Below are positions 18,423 to 26,286 of a DNA stretch of 36,028 nucleotides, piece by piece. The stretch is from IMG/VR virus record IMGVR_UViG_3300022752_000196, positions 1 to 36,028 of that record; one strand, written 5' to 3'. The notes beneath the pieces are model-generated. The model did no database searches. It had not been told where the DNA came from and saw nothing but the letters and a program-made list of their open reading frames with translations. This DNA is from a virus. Each line of letters opens with the position of its first letter. Position 1 is the first letter of the stretch. Position numbers and translations under genes: made by a program.

Positions 18423-18671
18423 CTATTGCAGTAGTCTTATCAAAATTCCAACAAGTCCAGAAGTAATAATTGCTGAAAGCACACCAGTAACCCAAGCGGA
18501 CTGCCAGCGAGCCTTCTCCAACTCCCTAATACGAGCTTCGTGGTCAATAACTAGATCAGACTGAATAGTGACATCCTTTTTGATAACAGCAATGTCAGTT
18601 TTGATTACAGCCATATCATCAACAATTCTTTGTAGAAGTTCGCCATTATTAGGTCTTTTAGTTTCAGTCAT
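18423..18671 (-). CDS. XhlA-like membrane-associated protein, holin candidate (82 aa)
   Basis: A helical, charged N-terminus with heptad spacing (residues 10-56, ...IDHEARIRELEKAR) is followed by one C-terminal transmembrane segment (about 61-80), the plan of Bacillus XhlA and of many actinophage proteins in lysis cassettes. It overlaps the upstream gene by one base. It may be the holin partner or a membrane anchor; with 16314-16592 and 17059-17226 this makes three candidates. Confidence 0.65.
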   Translation of the reverse strand: MTETKRPNNGELLQRIVDDMAVIKTDIAVIKKDVTIQSDLVIDHEARIRELEKARWQSAWVTGVLSAIITSGLVGILIRLLQ

Positions 18672-19159
18672 TAGCCAGCAGCCGTTCCAGAAGCCATCTG
18701 CACAGCGGTATAGTAAATAACTTCATCGCTACCAGCACCAGCAGACACATTTCTTACAGCCATAGTTGCAGAACCAGCAGTTACGGCAGTTGGATAAACG
18801 ATGTAGCGACCACTATAAGTCCAAGCCTGAATAATTGGGGCAACAGTAAAGCGACCAGTAGGAAAAGTAATAGGGATTGAGCCAATAGTTGCATCAGCAG
18901 CTAAAGCAGTAGTAGTAGAACTTGCTGTTCCAGCTGCTTGAGCGTAAGCCTGGGGAATCCATCTAGTGCCGTTATAGACCTGAATTTGGTCTGCATCAGT
19001 CACATAAGAAACCATACCTTCAGTAGCAGTAGCAATAGCACTACCACGAGCAGCTGTGCCAGCAAAAACCATAACAGTTTGGTCTTGCAAATAATTTTGC
19101 ACATCAGCAGCACTCAAGACAGAACCTGATGTAAAAGTTTTACGACCCGAACCAGCCAT
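18671..19159 (-). CDS. Minor tail or fibre-tip protein (162 aa)
   Basis: The N-terminus (AGSGRKTFTSGSVLSAADVQNYL) is one I know from actinophage tail-end proteins. Then follow a DADQIQVYNGTRWIPQ segment and an Ala/Thr-rich beta domain, typical for trimeric tail tips. GGAGAGATA precedes the ATG. It lies just downstream of the tape-measure/minor-tail genes and upstream of the lysis genes. It may help in receptor contact, though it is short. Confidence 0.6.
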   Translation of the reverse strand: MAGSGRKTFTSGSVLSAADVQNYLQDQTVMVFAGTAARGSAIATATEGMVSYVTDADQIQVYNGTRWIPQAYAQAAGTASSTTTALAADATIGSIPITFPTGRFTVAPIIQAWTYSGRYIVYPTAVTAGSATMAVRNVSAGAGSDEVIYYTAVQMASGTAAG

Positions 19160-19168
19160 TATCTCTCC

Positions 19169-20359
19169 TTACAAACCCAACGAATAATAGTCTAACTTAC
19201 CAAATTCACTATCATCAAGCACTAAATACTGGACAGTAATGTTGTCAAATTTGAACAAAATGTCGTGGCTACCTGGGCTTATCTCATGCTCAATACCAAT
19301 GATACGCACATAGCGTTCAATAGCAGAACCAATACGATTAGGTGTGAACCGAACTTTAGCAAAGAAATTAACTGAATTTGCTTTCCAAGCCAATCTATCT
19401 TGAATTGCAGTAGGCAAACCAGCAAAATTTACTCTCAAAGAATTAATACGATACACAGGTTCGCTGTATTTTTTGATAAGCAAAGAACCCAAATTACTTA
19501 ACTTTTGCGAAGAAGAATAAAGCACTCCATCAACTGTGTATTCAATTCGGCTATAAAGTGCCTGTGAATTAGCATCATCAGAAACTGTAGTCTTTGTTTC
19601 GTCAGCAGTTTGAACGCTTATGTGATTGTAAAGCAAATCTGAAGAATAAGATACATCAATAAAAGTATAAGGATAAGAAACAACAGATGTTCCAGGATAA
19701 GAAGTATTTGCTGCACCATCATCAGTAAAAAGTTCAACACCATTAGAGTTCAACTGATAACTATTATCATCAAACCATAAAGTGCCGTCAGAGTTGTAGT
19801 AAAACTGTCCCTGCTCTGAAGTTTCAATTTGACGAAGATAAGTAAAAGCATTTTTACCGATAGGTGATGGGTCAGCATCAAGCATCTGTGTTCCTGTGCC
19901 AATGACTGTAGCTCCAATAGCAGTAGAGTAAGCGACACCATCATCATTCAAAACACGATTAACTCTAGCCCCACTCAATTCAGCAGGAAAAGAAGTAGCC
20001 ATAATGTTTTGATTCACGAAGAAAGAACTATATTCTGTAGCACTAAAAGAAGCTGTAGCTTCACCACTCACAGAATAATCAAAAGTCCAATTATCAATAA
20101 CTCCATAAAAAATTCCATAGCCAGCCAAAGTTACCCTAACAAAATTGCGTTTAGGAGTAGTAGAGCCATAGAAACTAGAACCAGTATTAGTTGGGTCAAA
20201 TTCACGAGTATAGTTCTTCAAAACAACATTCAAAGTTCCAGGTTCAAAAGTATCTAAAAGGCGATTCTTACCTAAAACAATGTTTGCACTCAAAACATAA
20301 GTAGATACATCCCAATTAGATGTTCCTGAAATACCTACAGTAACTCTATTTATAGCCAT
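19169..20359 (-). CDS. Minor tail protein, distal-tail-like (396 aa)
   Basis: The start TVGISGTSNWDVSTYVLSANIVLGKNRL, with GTLNVVLKNYTREFDPTN near residue 40, is a beta-sandwich pattern found in tail-tip hub components that follow the tape measure. Long beta-rich C-terminus without hydrolase motifs. It overlaps the tape-measure stop by one base. The probable place is the baseplate or tail tip. Confidence 0.65.
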   Translation of the reverse strand: MAINRVTVGISGTSNWDVSTYVLSANIVLGKNRLLDTFEPGTLNVVLKNYTREFDPTNTGSSFYGSTTPKRNFVRVTLAGYGIFYGVIDNWTFDYSVSGEATASFSATEYSSFFVNQNIMATSFPAELSGARVNRVLNDDGVAYSTAIGATVIGTGTQMLDADPSPIGKNAFTYLRQIETSEQGQFYYNSDGTLWFDDNSYQLNSNGVELFTDDGAANTSYPGTSVVSYPYTFIDVSYSSDLLYNHISVQTADETKTTVSDDANSQALYSRIEYTVDGVLYSSSQKLSNLGSLLIKKYSEPVYRINSLRVNFAGLPTAIQDRLAWKANSVNFFAKVRFTPNRIGSAIERYVRIIGIEHEISPGSHDILFKFDNITVQYLVLDDSEFGKLDYYSLGL

Positions 20360-22629
20360 TAGTTCTTTCTCCAGGCAGAGCCTTTAGCTTTTTCATAGGC
20401 TTGAACCTGCTGAATAATTTTTGCACCAATAGCTGCATCAGAAGCACCATAAGGCACAGTAACGCTGATGTTATAGGTATTAGCCGTATTTCTTGCTCGT
20501 TCAAAAAGATTATACTTTACTGGTTCTTTTTCTTTACTATAAGGATTTTTGACAGACATAGCATCAAAAGTATAGTTATTGCCAGGTGAGAAGTTCGCAT
20601 AAGGGAAACCTTTTTTAGGTTGATCAGGTGTTCCAAAAAGACTAGACATATCTGGATAAGGATTTGCTTTACCAGGTTTCGCTGGCTTAGAGCTAGACAT
20701 GGCAACAAAATCAGCGAAAGTCTGCGGAACGGCCTTAGTAACAGTTTCAGGCAACTTAGTTTCAACACCAGTTCCAAAACTAGCAGCAAACTTTTCACCC
20801 ATAGTCGTAGCGACAGCGTTCAACTTGTCGGCAGATGCTTGGATAGCATCAATCATTCCATTACCAATTTCAGCACCAGTAGTCTGCATAGTAGCACCGA
20901 CAGTTGCACCAATGTTTCCAGAAACACGCTTGATACTAGCCCAAGTATCATTCAAAGCAGTTACGCCATCTTTACCAGAAGTCAAAATAGATTCAGCAAT
21001 AGCATTACCTGCTTCAGGGCCAGCAGAAACAATCTGTTGCAACAAATTTGAATCAAGATTCAAAGCATCAAGTTTAGTTATGTTAGTAGAAAAAGTTTTG
21101 ATTTCAGTAAGAACATCTCTAAAAGACTTACCTAAATCCTTTGAAGCACCACCAACACTACGAACAATAGTCTTGAATTTGCCATCAACATAAACGATAC
21201 TTTCAACAACTTCATTAGATGTATCTTGGAAAAGAGTTGCAAGATTTGCTACTTCAAGAATACCTTTTTGAATGTTTAGAGCATCAGTCAAGTATTTATT
21301 AATTTTGTCAGCAGCAGTTTTAGATTTCTGCACAACCTTTTCCAAAGCTGTATTAGTTCCATTAATATCTGGAATTGGCAGTTTCTTTGAAAGATTATTG
21401 TCTAACTTGGTTTTGGCTAAAGTTGTTTCTTCTAATTTATCTGTAAGACCAGTAACTGATTCATAAGTTGAATGGAAAGTATCTGCAACTGCCTTGAAAG
21501 CATCACCCAAACCTGGGATAGAAGCCAATGCATCAAACAAAGCAATAACACCAGCAATAACGCTATTGATAACAAAAGAAATAGCTTGCATAATTGGAAT
21601 CAAAATAACGCCAATAGTTTCAGCAACAATTTGAATAATTGGAACTAAAGGCTTGAAAACAGTAGTAAGCAATTTGACAATACTGATTAATGGAACTAAC
21701 AAAGGTCTAATCAGTTCTAACAAAACATCTAATACAGGTTGGAACGCATCAAATAAAACAAAGAGCATTTCAACTAGCGGAATAATTAAAGGCGTAAGCA
21801 TTTGAACAATTTTTGCTAGTCGTTCAAAAACAGGTGCAAGATAATTACCCATTTGTTCAATCAAAGGTTGGATTGCAGAAAGCAATGATGCTAATGGCCC
21901 TGTTAAAGAAGCACCCAAACTTGCTTTCAAATTCTCAAATGAAGCAGCCAAATTCTTTTGAGCAACAAACAAACTATCAGACTGTGCTGCATAAGAGCCT
22001 TGTGCATCCTGTGAACGGCTGTAAAGCAAATCAAGACGAGCCTGTGCTTGAGCATTACGCAACGCTTCACCAGTCAAACCCTTTTGACCACGAGCTGCTA
22101 ACAAAGCATTAACTTCGGCTTGCTTCATAGCAACACCGAACTTCTCTATCGGGTCATACTCACCACGAAACAGAGCAGTCATACCAGTCAATGCTTCAGA
22201 CACATCATAGCCATAAGTAGCTGCCAAGTCAGAAGCCAAACCAACAAGATTCTTAGTTTGCTCGGCAGTATCATCCATCGTAAAACCAGACTGCTTCAAA
22301 ACAGAACCCAAGAAAGTAGAAGCCCTAGATGCTTCAATCTGGCTCAAACCAATCTCTTGAGCATCCTTAGAAAACTTGGTCATAGTAGGTGTCAAATTGC
22401 CGAAAACACCATTTAGACCAACCATGTTACGCTCAAGGTCACGAGCAGAAGCAACAGAATCTTTAATAAAGCCTAAAGCGCCCACAGTAGCCATAGAAGC
22501 AGCCGCTGCGACAGCTGCACCCTTCAAACCCTTTACAGCACCAGCGATGCTCGCTAATCCAGTTTTAGCCTGACTGACACCCTTACCATCAAAGACGGAA
22601 ATCAGGGGAATAAAAATAGAACCAGCCAT
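20359..22629 (-). CDS. Tape measure protein (756 aa)
   Basis: Large, Ala/Ser/Lys-rich, with long helices at both ends and hydrophobic, probably membrane-active segments about 265-370 (MLTPLIIPLVEMLFVLFDA and others). It follows the frameshifted chaperone pair and one small gene, the usual neighbourhood. Tape measure length sets tail length and the protein channels DNA; at 756 residues the tail would be of moderate length. An M23 or lysozyme domain was not seen. Confidence 0.8.
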   Translation of the reverse strand: MAGSIFIPLISVFDGKGVSQAKTGLASIAGAVKGLKGAAVAAAASMATVGALGFIKDSVASARDLERNMVGLNGVFGNLTPTMTKFSKDAQEIGLSQIEASRASTFLGSVLKQSGFTMDDTAEQTKNLVGLASDLAATYGYDVSEALTGMTALFRGEYDPIEKFGVAMKQAEVNALLAARGQKGLTGEALRNAQAQARLDLLYSRSQDAQGSYAAQSDSLFVAQKNLAASFENLKASLGASLTGPLASLLSAIQPLIEQMGNYLAPVFERLAKIVQMLTPLIIPLVEMLFVLFDAFQPVLDVLLELIRPLLVPLISIVKLLTTVFKPLVPIIQIVAETIGVILIPIMQAISFVINSVIAGVIALFDALASIPGLGDAFKAVADTFHSTYESVTGLTDKLEETTLAKTKLDNNLSKKLPIPDINGTNTALEKVVQKSKTAADKINKYLTDALNIQKGILEVANLATLFQDTSNEVVESIVYVDGKFKTIVRSVGGASKDLGKSFRDVLTEIKTFSTNITKLDALNLDSNLLQQIVSAGPEAGNAIAESILTSGKDGVTALNDTWASIKRVSGNIGATVGATMQTTGAEIGNGMIDAIQASADKLNAVATTMGEKFAASFGTGVETKLPETVTKAVPQTFADFVAMSSSKPAKPGKANPYPDMSSLFGTPDQPKKGFPYANFSPGNNYTFDAMSVKNPYSKEKEPVKYNLFERARNTANTYNISVTVPYGASDAAIGAKIIQQVQAYEKAKGSAWRKN

Positions 22630-23297
22630 TAGGCAGCCATCCTTCGATTAATAGCGGTGTAAGCCTTCTGAAGGCTACGAGTGGTCTGCATACGAACCAT
22701 AGGCATAGATTTATCTGCTGCTGGCCAAACAAAACGAGAACCCTTAGAACCCAAAGCCCTAATCATTCCACGACCCTGATTATTAATTCTGTGCCGTCTC
22801 ACACCAGTAGCACTACGAGAATACTGATACTCATTAGTTCTAGATTTCTTGTTAATCCATTTACCAGAACGACCAGCCATATCAGCCATAACAACAGCCG
22901 CATTATCTATACGCAAACGAGCAATAGAAGCCACATTAGTTTTAGATCTACGCATAGCCCTAGCCGCCTTAGCTGCACTAGGGGTCTCAATCTTTACAGA
23001 ACGGACAGGGGTAGCTTTATTTTGGTCATTAGCACCCCAAGTCAAACGACCAGGCACAACTCTAGGATAGAAACCAGACACAGTTCTCTGTGGGCGTTTC
23101 TTGTGAATACCGCTAGTAGGTGGATTTAGTGGAATAGCGCCTTTGACAGCCTTCTGCATAGGTTTAGCAATTTCTTTATGTTCTCTTTGAAGTTGCTTTA
23201 CAAGAGAAGGTTGAACACGATTCAACTCACGAATAAGGTCACGATAATCAGTAATGTATAGACCAGTGCGATTACCTTGAGTAACCATCGTTGCCAT
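22629..23297 (-). CDS. Basic structural protein, HK97-gp10-like (222 aa)
   Basis: The beginning (DYRDLIRELNRVQPSLVKQLQREHKEIAKPMQKAV) resembles the helical start of HK97 gp10-type head-tail proteins. The rest is very rich in Arg/Lys/Ala, with a Gly/Trp-containing C-terminus (GSRFVWPAADKSM). Such proteins normally lie between connector and tail terminator; here it lies between the chaperone and the tape measure. It may be a tail completion protein. A one-base overlap links it to the tape measure. Confidence 0.55.
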   Translation of the reverse strand: MATMVTQGNRTGLYITDYRDLIRELNRVQPSLVKQLQREHKEIAKPMQKAVKGAIPLNPPTSGIHKKRPQRTVSGFYPRVVPGRLTWGANDQNKATPVRSVKIETPSAAKAARAMRRSKTNVASIARLRIDNAAVVMADMAGRSGKWINKKSRTNEYQYSRSATGVRRHRINNQGRGMIRALGSKGSRFVWPAADKSMPMVRMQTTRSLQKAYTAINRRMAA

Positions 23298-23321
23298 AAT
23301 CCACCACCAATCTCTTATATT

Positions 23322-23728
23322 CTATCCCCTAGATTGTTGCTGGTTACGCCAAATCAAATACCTACCCATAGTCCAAAGCATCCTGTCACTACACTCTAAA
23401 AGAGCGTTAGGACTAATACCAGTTTCTATTGCAAGAGAAGCGATATACCAATGCGCTGATTCATCGCCCAGCCCAACTATTTTGGGTCTGTTTCACTCGC
23501 CTTGATAGAAGCAACATCATCTACCCAAACATCAAACTCTTTAGTAGTTGACTTTGAGCGTGATTCAGAAGACCATGCTAGGAACAGTAGGTGTGTAAGT
23601 TTGACATTAGTTTCAAGCACAGCAACTGACAAGTCAAATTTGTTTTCAAATCTAACTATGTCAGCTGCCGAGCAAGTAACTTCTTTTTCTTCACCAGAAA
23701 CAAATTCAATGCGTAGGTTAATTTTCAA
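23322..23728 (-). CDS. Tail assembly chaperone, extended frameshift product (G-T)
   Basis: A -1 shift on CCCAAAA at the end of the G gene adds about 51 residues (IVGLGDESAHW...QQQSRG) and ends at 23322. The total is about 135 aa. In siphoviruses G and G-T proteins bind the tape measure and tail tube during assembly, with a fixed ratio set by the shift. The extension has no start codon or ribosome site of its own, so frameshifting is the natural explanation. Confidence 0.7.
23477..23728 (-). CDS. Tail assembly chaperone, short form (G-like, 83 aa)
   Basis: Small, acidic, with a beta-rich start (MKINLRIEFVSGEEKEV), a helix at 25-50 and the end WVDDVASIKASETDPK. It lies between the major tail protein and the tape measure, as in HK97 and lambda. 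The stop codon sits directly after the slippery heptamer, so most ribosomes would make this form. Confidence 0.7.
   Translation of the reverse strand: MKINLRIEFVSGEEKEVTCSAADIVRFENKFDLSVAVLETNVKLTHLLFLAWSSESRSKSTTKEFDVWVDDVASIKASETDPK
23480..23486 (-). other. -1 ribosomal slippery site CCCAAAA
   Basis: On the minus strand the zero frame reads GAC CCA AAA TAG; the X-XXY-YYZ heptamer CCCAAAA allows both tRNAs to re-pair one base back. It is next to the stop and the new frame is open for 51 further codons. Confidence 0.75.
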
Positions 23729-23742
23729 TTGTTTTCCTTAGA

Positions 23743-24156
23743 TTAGGCTGTTGCACGAGTTACTGTGCCAGATGTTGGCCAAGTAACAGAAAGTGTTGCG
23801 ATATCCCCGACAGAAGCCGAGAACGGGTTATATTGTGAAACCAAGCATACAGCAGTCCAAGCAGGGTTAGTTGCAGAAGTTGCTGTAGAAGTTGGGGTCA
23901 CTACTACTGTTCCATAAGAACCAGCAGTAAATAGTGGGGCTAGAGTGGCATCAACTGAAGTTGCACCGAAGTCCTGGTAGAAGTTAAGGGTTACTGACCC
24001 AGACTTCAAACCAGCGATACGAGTTCTCCAACCGCCACCAAAAGCAGTAGTTTCAATTTCATCTGCACTCAAGTCAAGGCTTACACTCTGGAGAACATTT
24101 GAAAGGTTTGTTCCGTTAAGTGTAATCTTGTGGTCTGTTGCTACATAAACTGCCAC
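23743..24156 (-). CDS. Major tail protein (137 aa)
   Basis: The pattern of a beta-rich protein (DHKITLNGTNLSNVLQSVSLDLSAD...), with ETTAFGGGWRTRIAGLKSGSVTLNF near residue 35-59 is typical of small actinophage major tail proteins, which stack as hexamer rings to form the tube. It is directly upstream of the chaperone genes. Short size and lack of an Ig-like C-terminal domain suggest a plain tube. Confidence 0.8.
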   Translation of the reverse strand: MAVYVATDHKITLNGTNLSNVLQSVSLDLSADEIETTAFGGGWRTRIAGLKSGSVTLNFYQDFGATSVDATLAPLFTAGSYGTVVVTPTSTATSATNPAWTAVCLVSQYNPFSASVGDIATLSVTWPTSGTVTRATA

Positions 24157-24167
24157 AGTATGTTCTC

Positions 24168-24575
24168 CTAATTTGCTTGAACAGCACAGTCAAACTCTGC
24201 TGTTAGATAAGTGTTGTCTCCAATTATGACAGAGCCGTAGTTTCTCATGTCAGACACCATCAAATCAAAACAACGACCCGATAATGTCCTATTTGATTCT
24301 ATCGCACTTTTTATACTAGACGATCCAGTAGCAGCACAATAGGCATCAAGACTGTTTTGAGCTACACGCTCTGAAACTCTCGCAACAAAGACTGCGATAG
24401 TGAAGTTGTAGGTGTTGAACCCGTTGTTGAAAGATTTGTGGTATTCAATGCTTTGTGGGCTTACCACAGCCATAGGTGGATTAGGGTTGTCCGGCACAAA
24501 GCTAGACACACGCAAACCGACAATAGTTGAAAGGTTCTCTGCAATGCCTTCACGCAGTTCGCTAACACTAGCCAT
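24168..24575 (-). CDS. Tail terminator / head-tail joining protein (135 aa)
   Basis: A helix-beta-beta pattern with LREGIAENLSTIVGLRVSSFVPDNPNPPMAVVSP at the beginning resembles the tail terminator (gpU-like) proteins of siphophages, which cap the tube. Position between connector and major tail protein is as expected. Overlaps the connector gene by one base. Confidence 0.65.
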   Translation of the reverse strand: MASVSELREGIAENLSTIVGLRVSSFVPDNPNPPMAVVSPQSIEYHKSFNNGFNTYNFTIAVFVARVSERVAQNSLDAYCAATGSSSIKSAIESNRTLSGRCFDLMVSDMRNYGSVIIGDNTYLTAEFDCAVQAN

Positions 24576-25186
24576 TAGCCTAGATGCCTTGTTTTGCGGT
24601 AAGAGTTCAACAGCATCGCCACATCAGGATCAATGCGGTTAGAAACCCTAAAATAGCCTGTGTCTGGGCTAGAGATAACACCTAAAGGTGAATCAAGGCG
24701 TTTGAAGATACGCATAGCCTGGATAATAGTTGCTTGCTTGACTGCGGTAGGCACAGCTGACCAACCCCAAACACCAGTGATCTGGACTGTAGCAATTTCA
24801 TCATCTTCGTCATACGGGAACTCCCAGACACCCACAGCACGAATACGAGTGATAGGCCATCCAGATAAACCATCAACAACACCATTCAAAGGCTCTGTCT
24901 GGTATTCAGCAGTAGTCCAAGTCTGGTCATAAGTCTTATTCAGCAAAGTAGATACAGAAATGCTTGAAATAGAGATAGCATCATCAATTGCCAGACAATC
25001 ATCGTCATAAGGCACAAACAGGCGTGTAGCCGTTCCAGCGTTATAGAAATTACGCATAGTGTATTCATCCACCATACGAGAAGCCGATTCTAGGGCAATC
25101 TCCAGCAGAGAATCATCTACGCCATCTTGAATACGAAGTGCGGTTTTTAGATCGTTTAAAGATGCGTAACCATTTACAACAGGCAC
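24575..25186 (-). CDS. Head-tail connector protein, gp6-like (203 aa)
   Basis: The start YASLNDLKTALRIQDGVDDSLLEIALESASRMVDEYT is a typical adaptor N-terminus (HK97 gp6 class) that binds below the portal as a 12-mer ring. The C-terminal half forms helices (AVKQATIIQAMRIFKRLDSP...). It is the first assembly gene after the sugar-modification island. Confidence 0.7.
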   Translation of the reverse strand: MPVVNGYASLNDLKTALRIQDGVDDSLLEIALESASRMVDEYTMRNFYNAGTATRLFVPYDDDCLAIDDAISISSISVSTLLNKTYDQTWTTAEYQTEPLNGVVDGLSGWPITRIRAVGVWEFPYDEDDEIATVQITGVWGWSAVPTAVKQATIIQAMRIFKRLDSPLGVISSPDTGYFRVSNRIDPDVAMLLNSYRKTRHLG

Positions 25187-25201
25187 AATAACTCCTAGTC
25201 T

Positions 25202-25648
25202 TTACTTACCAATTTTAGCGTTATTTACTATACGAGCCTTGATGTTCGTAGAACTAACCCCAATAGTATAAGGAACATAAATAAGTTGAATTTTATTCCC
25301 GTCAAGCCAATCCTGTGTGAACTGCATTTGAGCGTAATAATCTTTCCTAGCCCAATCATCACCAATCACAATAAAATCAGGTAAAACATTTTCTATCGCT
25401 GGTTTTGAATCTTCTCCACCAACATTGGCTACCACGCTATCTACATACCTACAAGCCATCAAAACGGCTTTACGCTCGTCAAACGACATAATCGGTGGCT
25501 TACCCTTATAGGCAGCTATAAAATCGTCAGTATTCAAACTAACCACTACACGCCCATCCTTGCCAGCAATACGCTTACAAGACCTTAGAAAAGCCACATG
25601 ACCTGCGTGAAACAAGTCAAAAGTTCCGCCTGTATAAACTATTCCCAC
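25202..25648 (-). CDS. TagD-like cytidylyl/nucleotidyltransferase (148 aa)
   Basis: HxGH signature in GGTFDLFHAGHVAFLR (residues 7-22), and a second site VSSTNIKARI near 131-140, which corresponds to the ISSTxIK motif of glycerol-3-phosphate cytidylyltransferases. Such enzymes activate a sugar or polyol phosphate with CTP. The start is GTG with AGGAG upstream, overlapping the previous gene by 10 bp. Next to two glycosyltransferases it probably provides the activated donor for modification of virion, DNA or host wall. Confidence 0.75.
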   Translation of the reverse strand: MGIVYTGGTFDLFHAGHVAFLRSCKRIAGKDGRVVVSLNTDDFIAAYKGKPPIMSFDERKAVLMACRYVDSVVANVGGEDSKPAIENVLPDFIVIGDDWARKDYYAQMQFTQDWLDGNKIQLIYVPYTIGVSSTNIKARIVNNAKIGK

Positions 25649-26286
25649 GAGTTTATTCTCCTAATCCTTAGAGACCAATTACCTTCAGAGAAATCATCCT
25701 TAGCAACCTTATCTTGAAAAGTCTGATGATTACGATGATAAGTGAAGTCGTTTTGCCCCTGAAAGCCACTATTTAGGGTAGAACTATTGTCGTGAGCTAG
25801 ACAAGCCGACAGTTGCTTAGGTTCAAACCCAGCCTTCTCTATCCTTCGCTGATAGTCATTGTCTTCAAAATAGATAGGGTAGAAGCGTTCATCAAACAAA
25901 CCAACATCATGCACAACCTTCTCGCCCAGCACAAAGCCTGACCATCTAGGGTTGATGTTTAGAAAGTTGATGGTGTTAGGATCTGTTTCTTTAGCGATAA
26001 TCTCTAACGCACCAGGTTCAAACACAGAATCGTCATTGACCAAAACCCAGTAAGGGGCAAACGGAGTAGTCTTCACAATTAGGTTTAGACCGCCACCATA
26101 ACCCAGCCCATGTGGAACTTGAATAAGCCACATTCGCTTAACCATTTTTGGTTTTACAGGTGAGTATTCCTGCTTGCCAGAGTTATCTATGATCACTAGG
26201 TTTTCTACCGGATAGTCAATGCTCGCTAGAAGTCTGTCAGCTAAGTCAAAGCGTTTGAGTGTGAGAAAGCCTAGGACTGGAATCAT
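25639..26286 (-). CDS. Glycosyltransferase, GT2-like (215 aa)
   Basis: The start at MIPVLGFLTLKR gives a four-base ATGA overlap with the upstream stop. An N-terminal GT-A fold is visible: VENLVIIDNSG, HGLGYGGGLN, the NDDSV acidic nucleotide-sugar motif (about 86-90), and GLFDERFYPIYFEDNDYQRRIEKAG (Glu-Asp near 137). This is typical of rhamnosyl/glycosyl GT2 enzymes. No membrane segment. Forms a unit with the GT4-like enzyme and the cytidylyltransferase. Confidence 0.75.
   Translation of the reverse strand: MIPVLGFLTLKRFDLADRLLASIDYPVENLVIIDNSGKQEYSPVKPKMVKRMWLIQVPHGLGYGGGLNLIVKTTPFAPYWVLVNDDSVFEPGALEIIAKETDPNTINFLNINPRWSGFVLGEKVVHDVGLFDERFYPIYFEDNDYQRRIEKAGFEPKQLSACLAHDNSSTLNSGFQGQNDFTYHRNHQTFQDKVAKDDFSEGNWSLRIRRINSWE

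Noticed and set aside
20620-21193. Overlapping plus-strand frames opposite the tape measure gene
   Set aside because: Low-complexity Ser/Thr or Val/Ala-rich translations, no ribosome sites, and fully covered by a well supported minus-strand gene.
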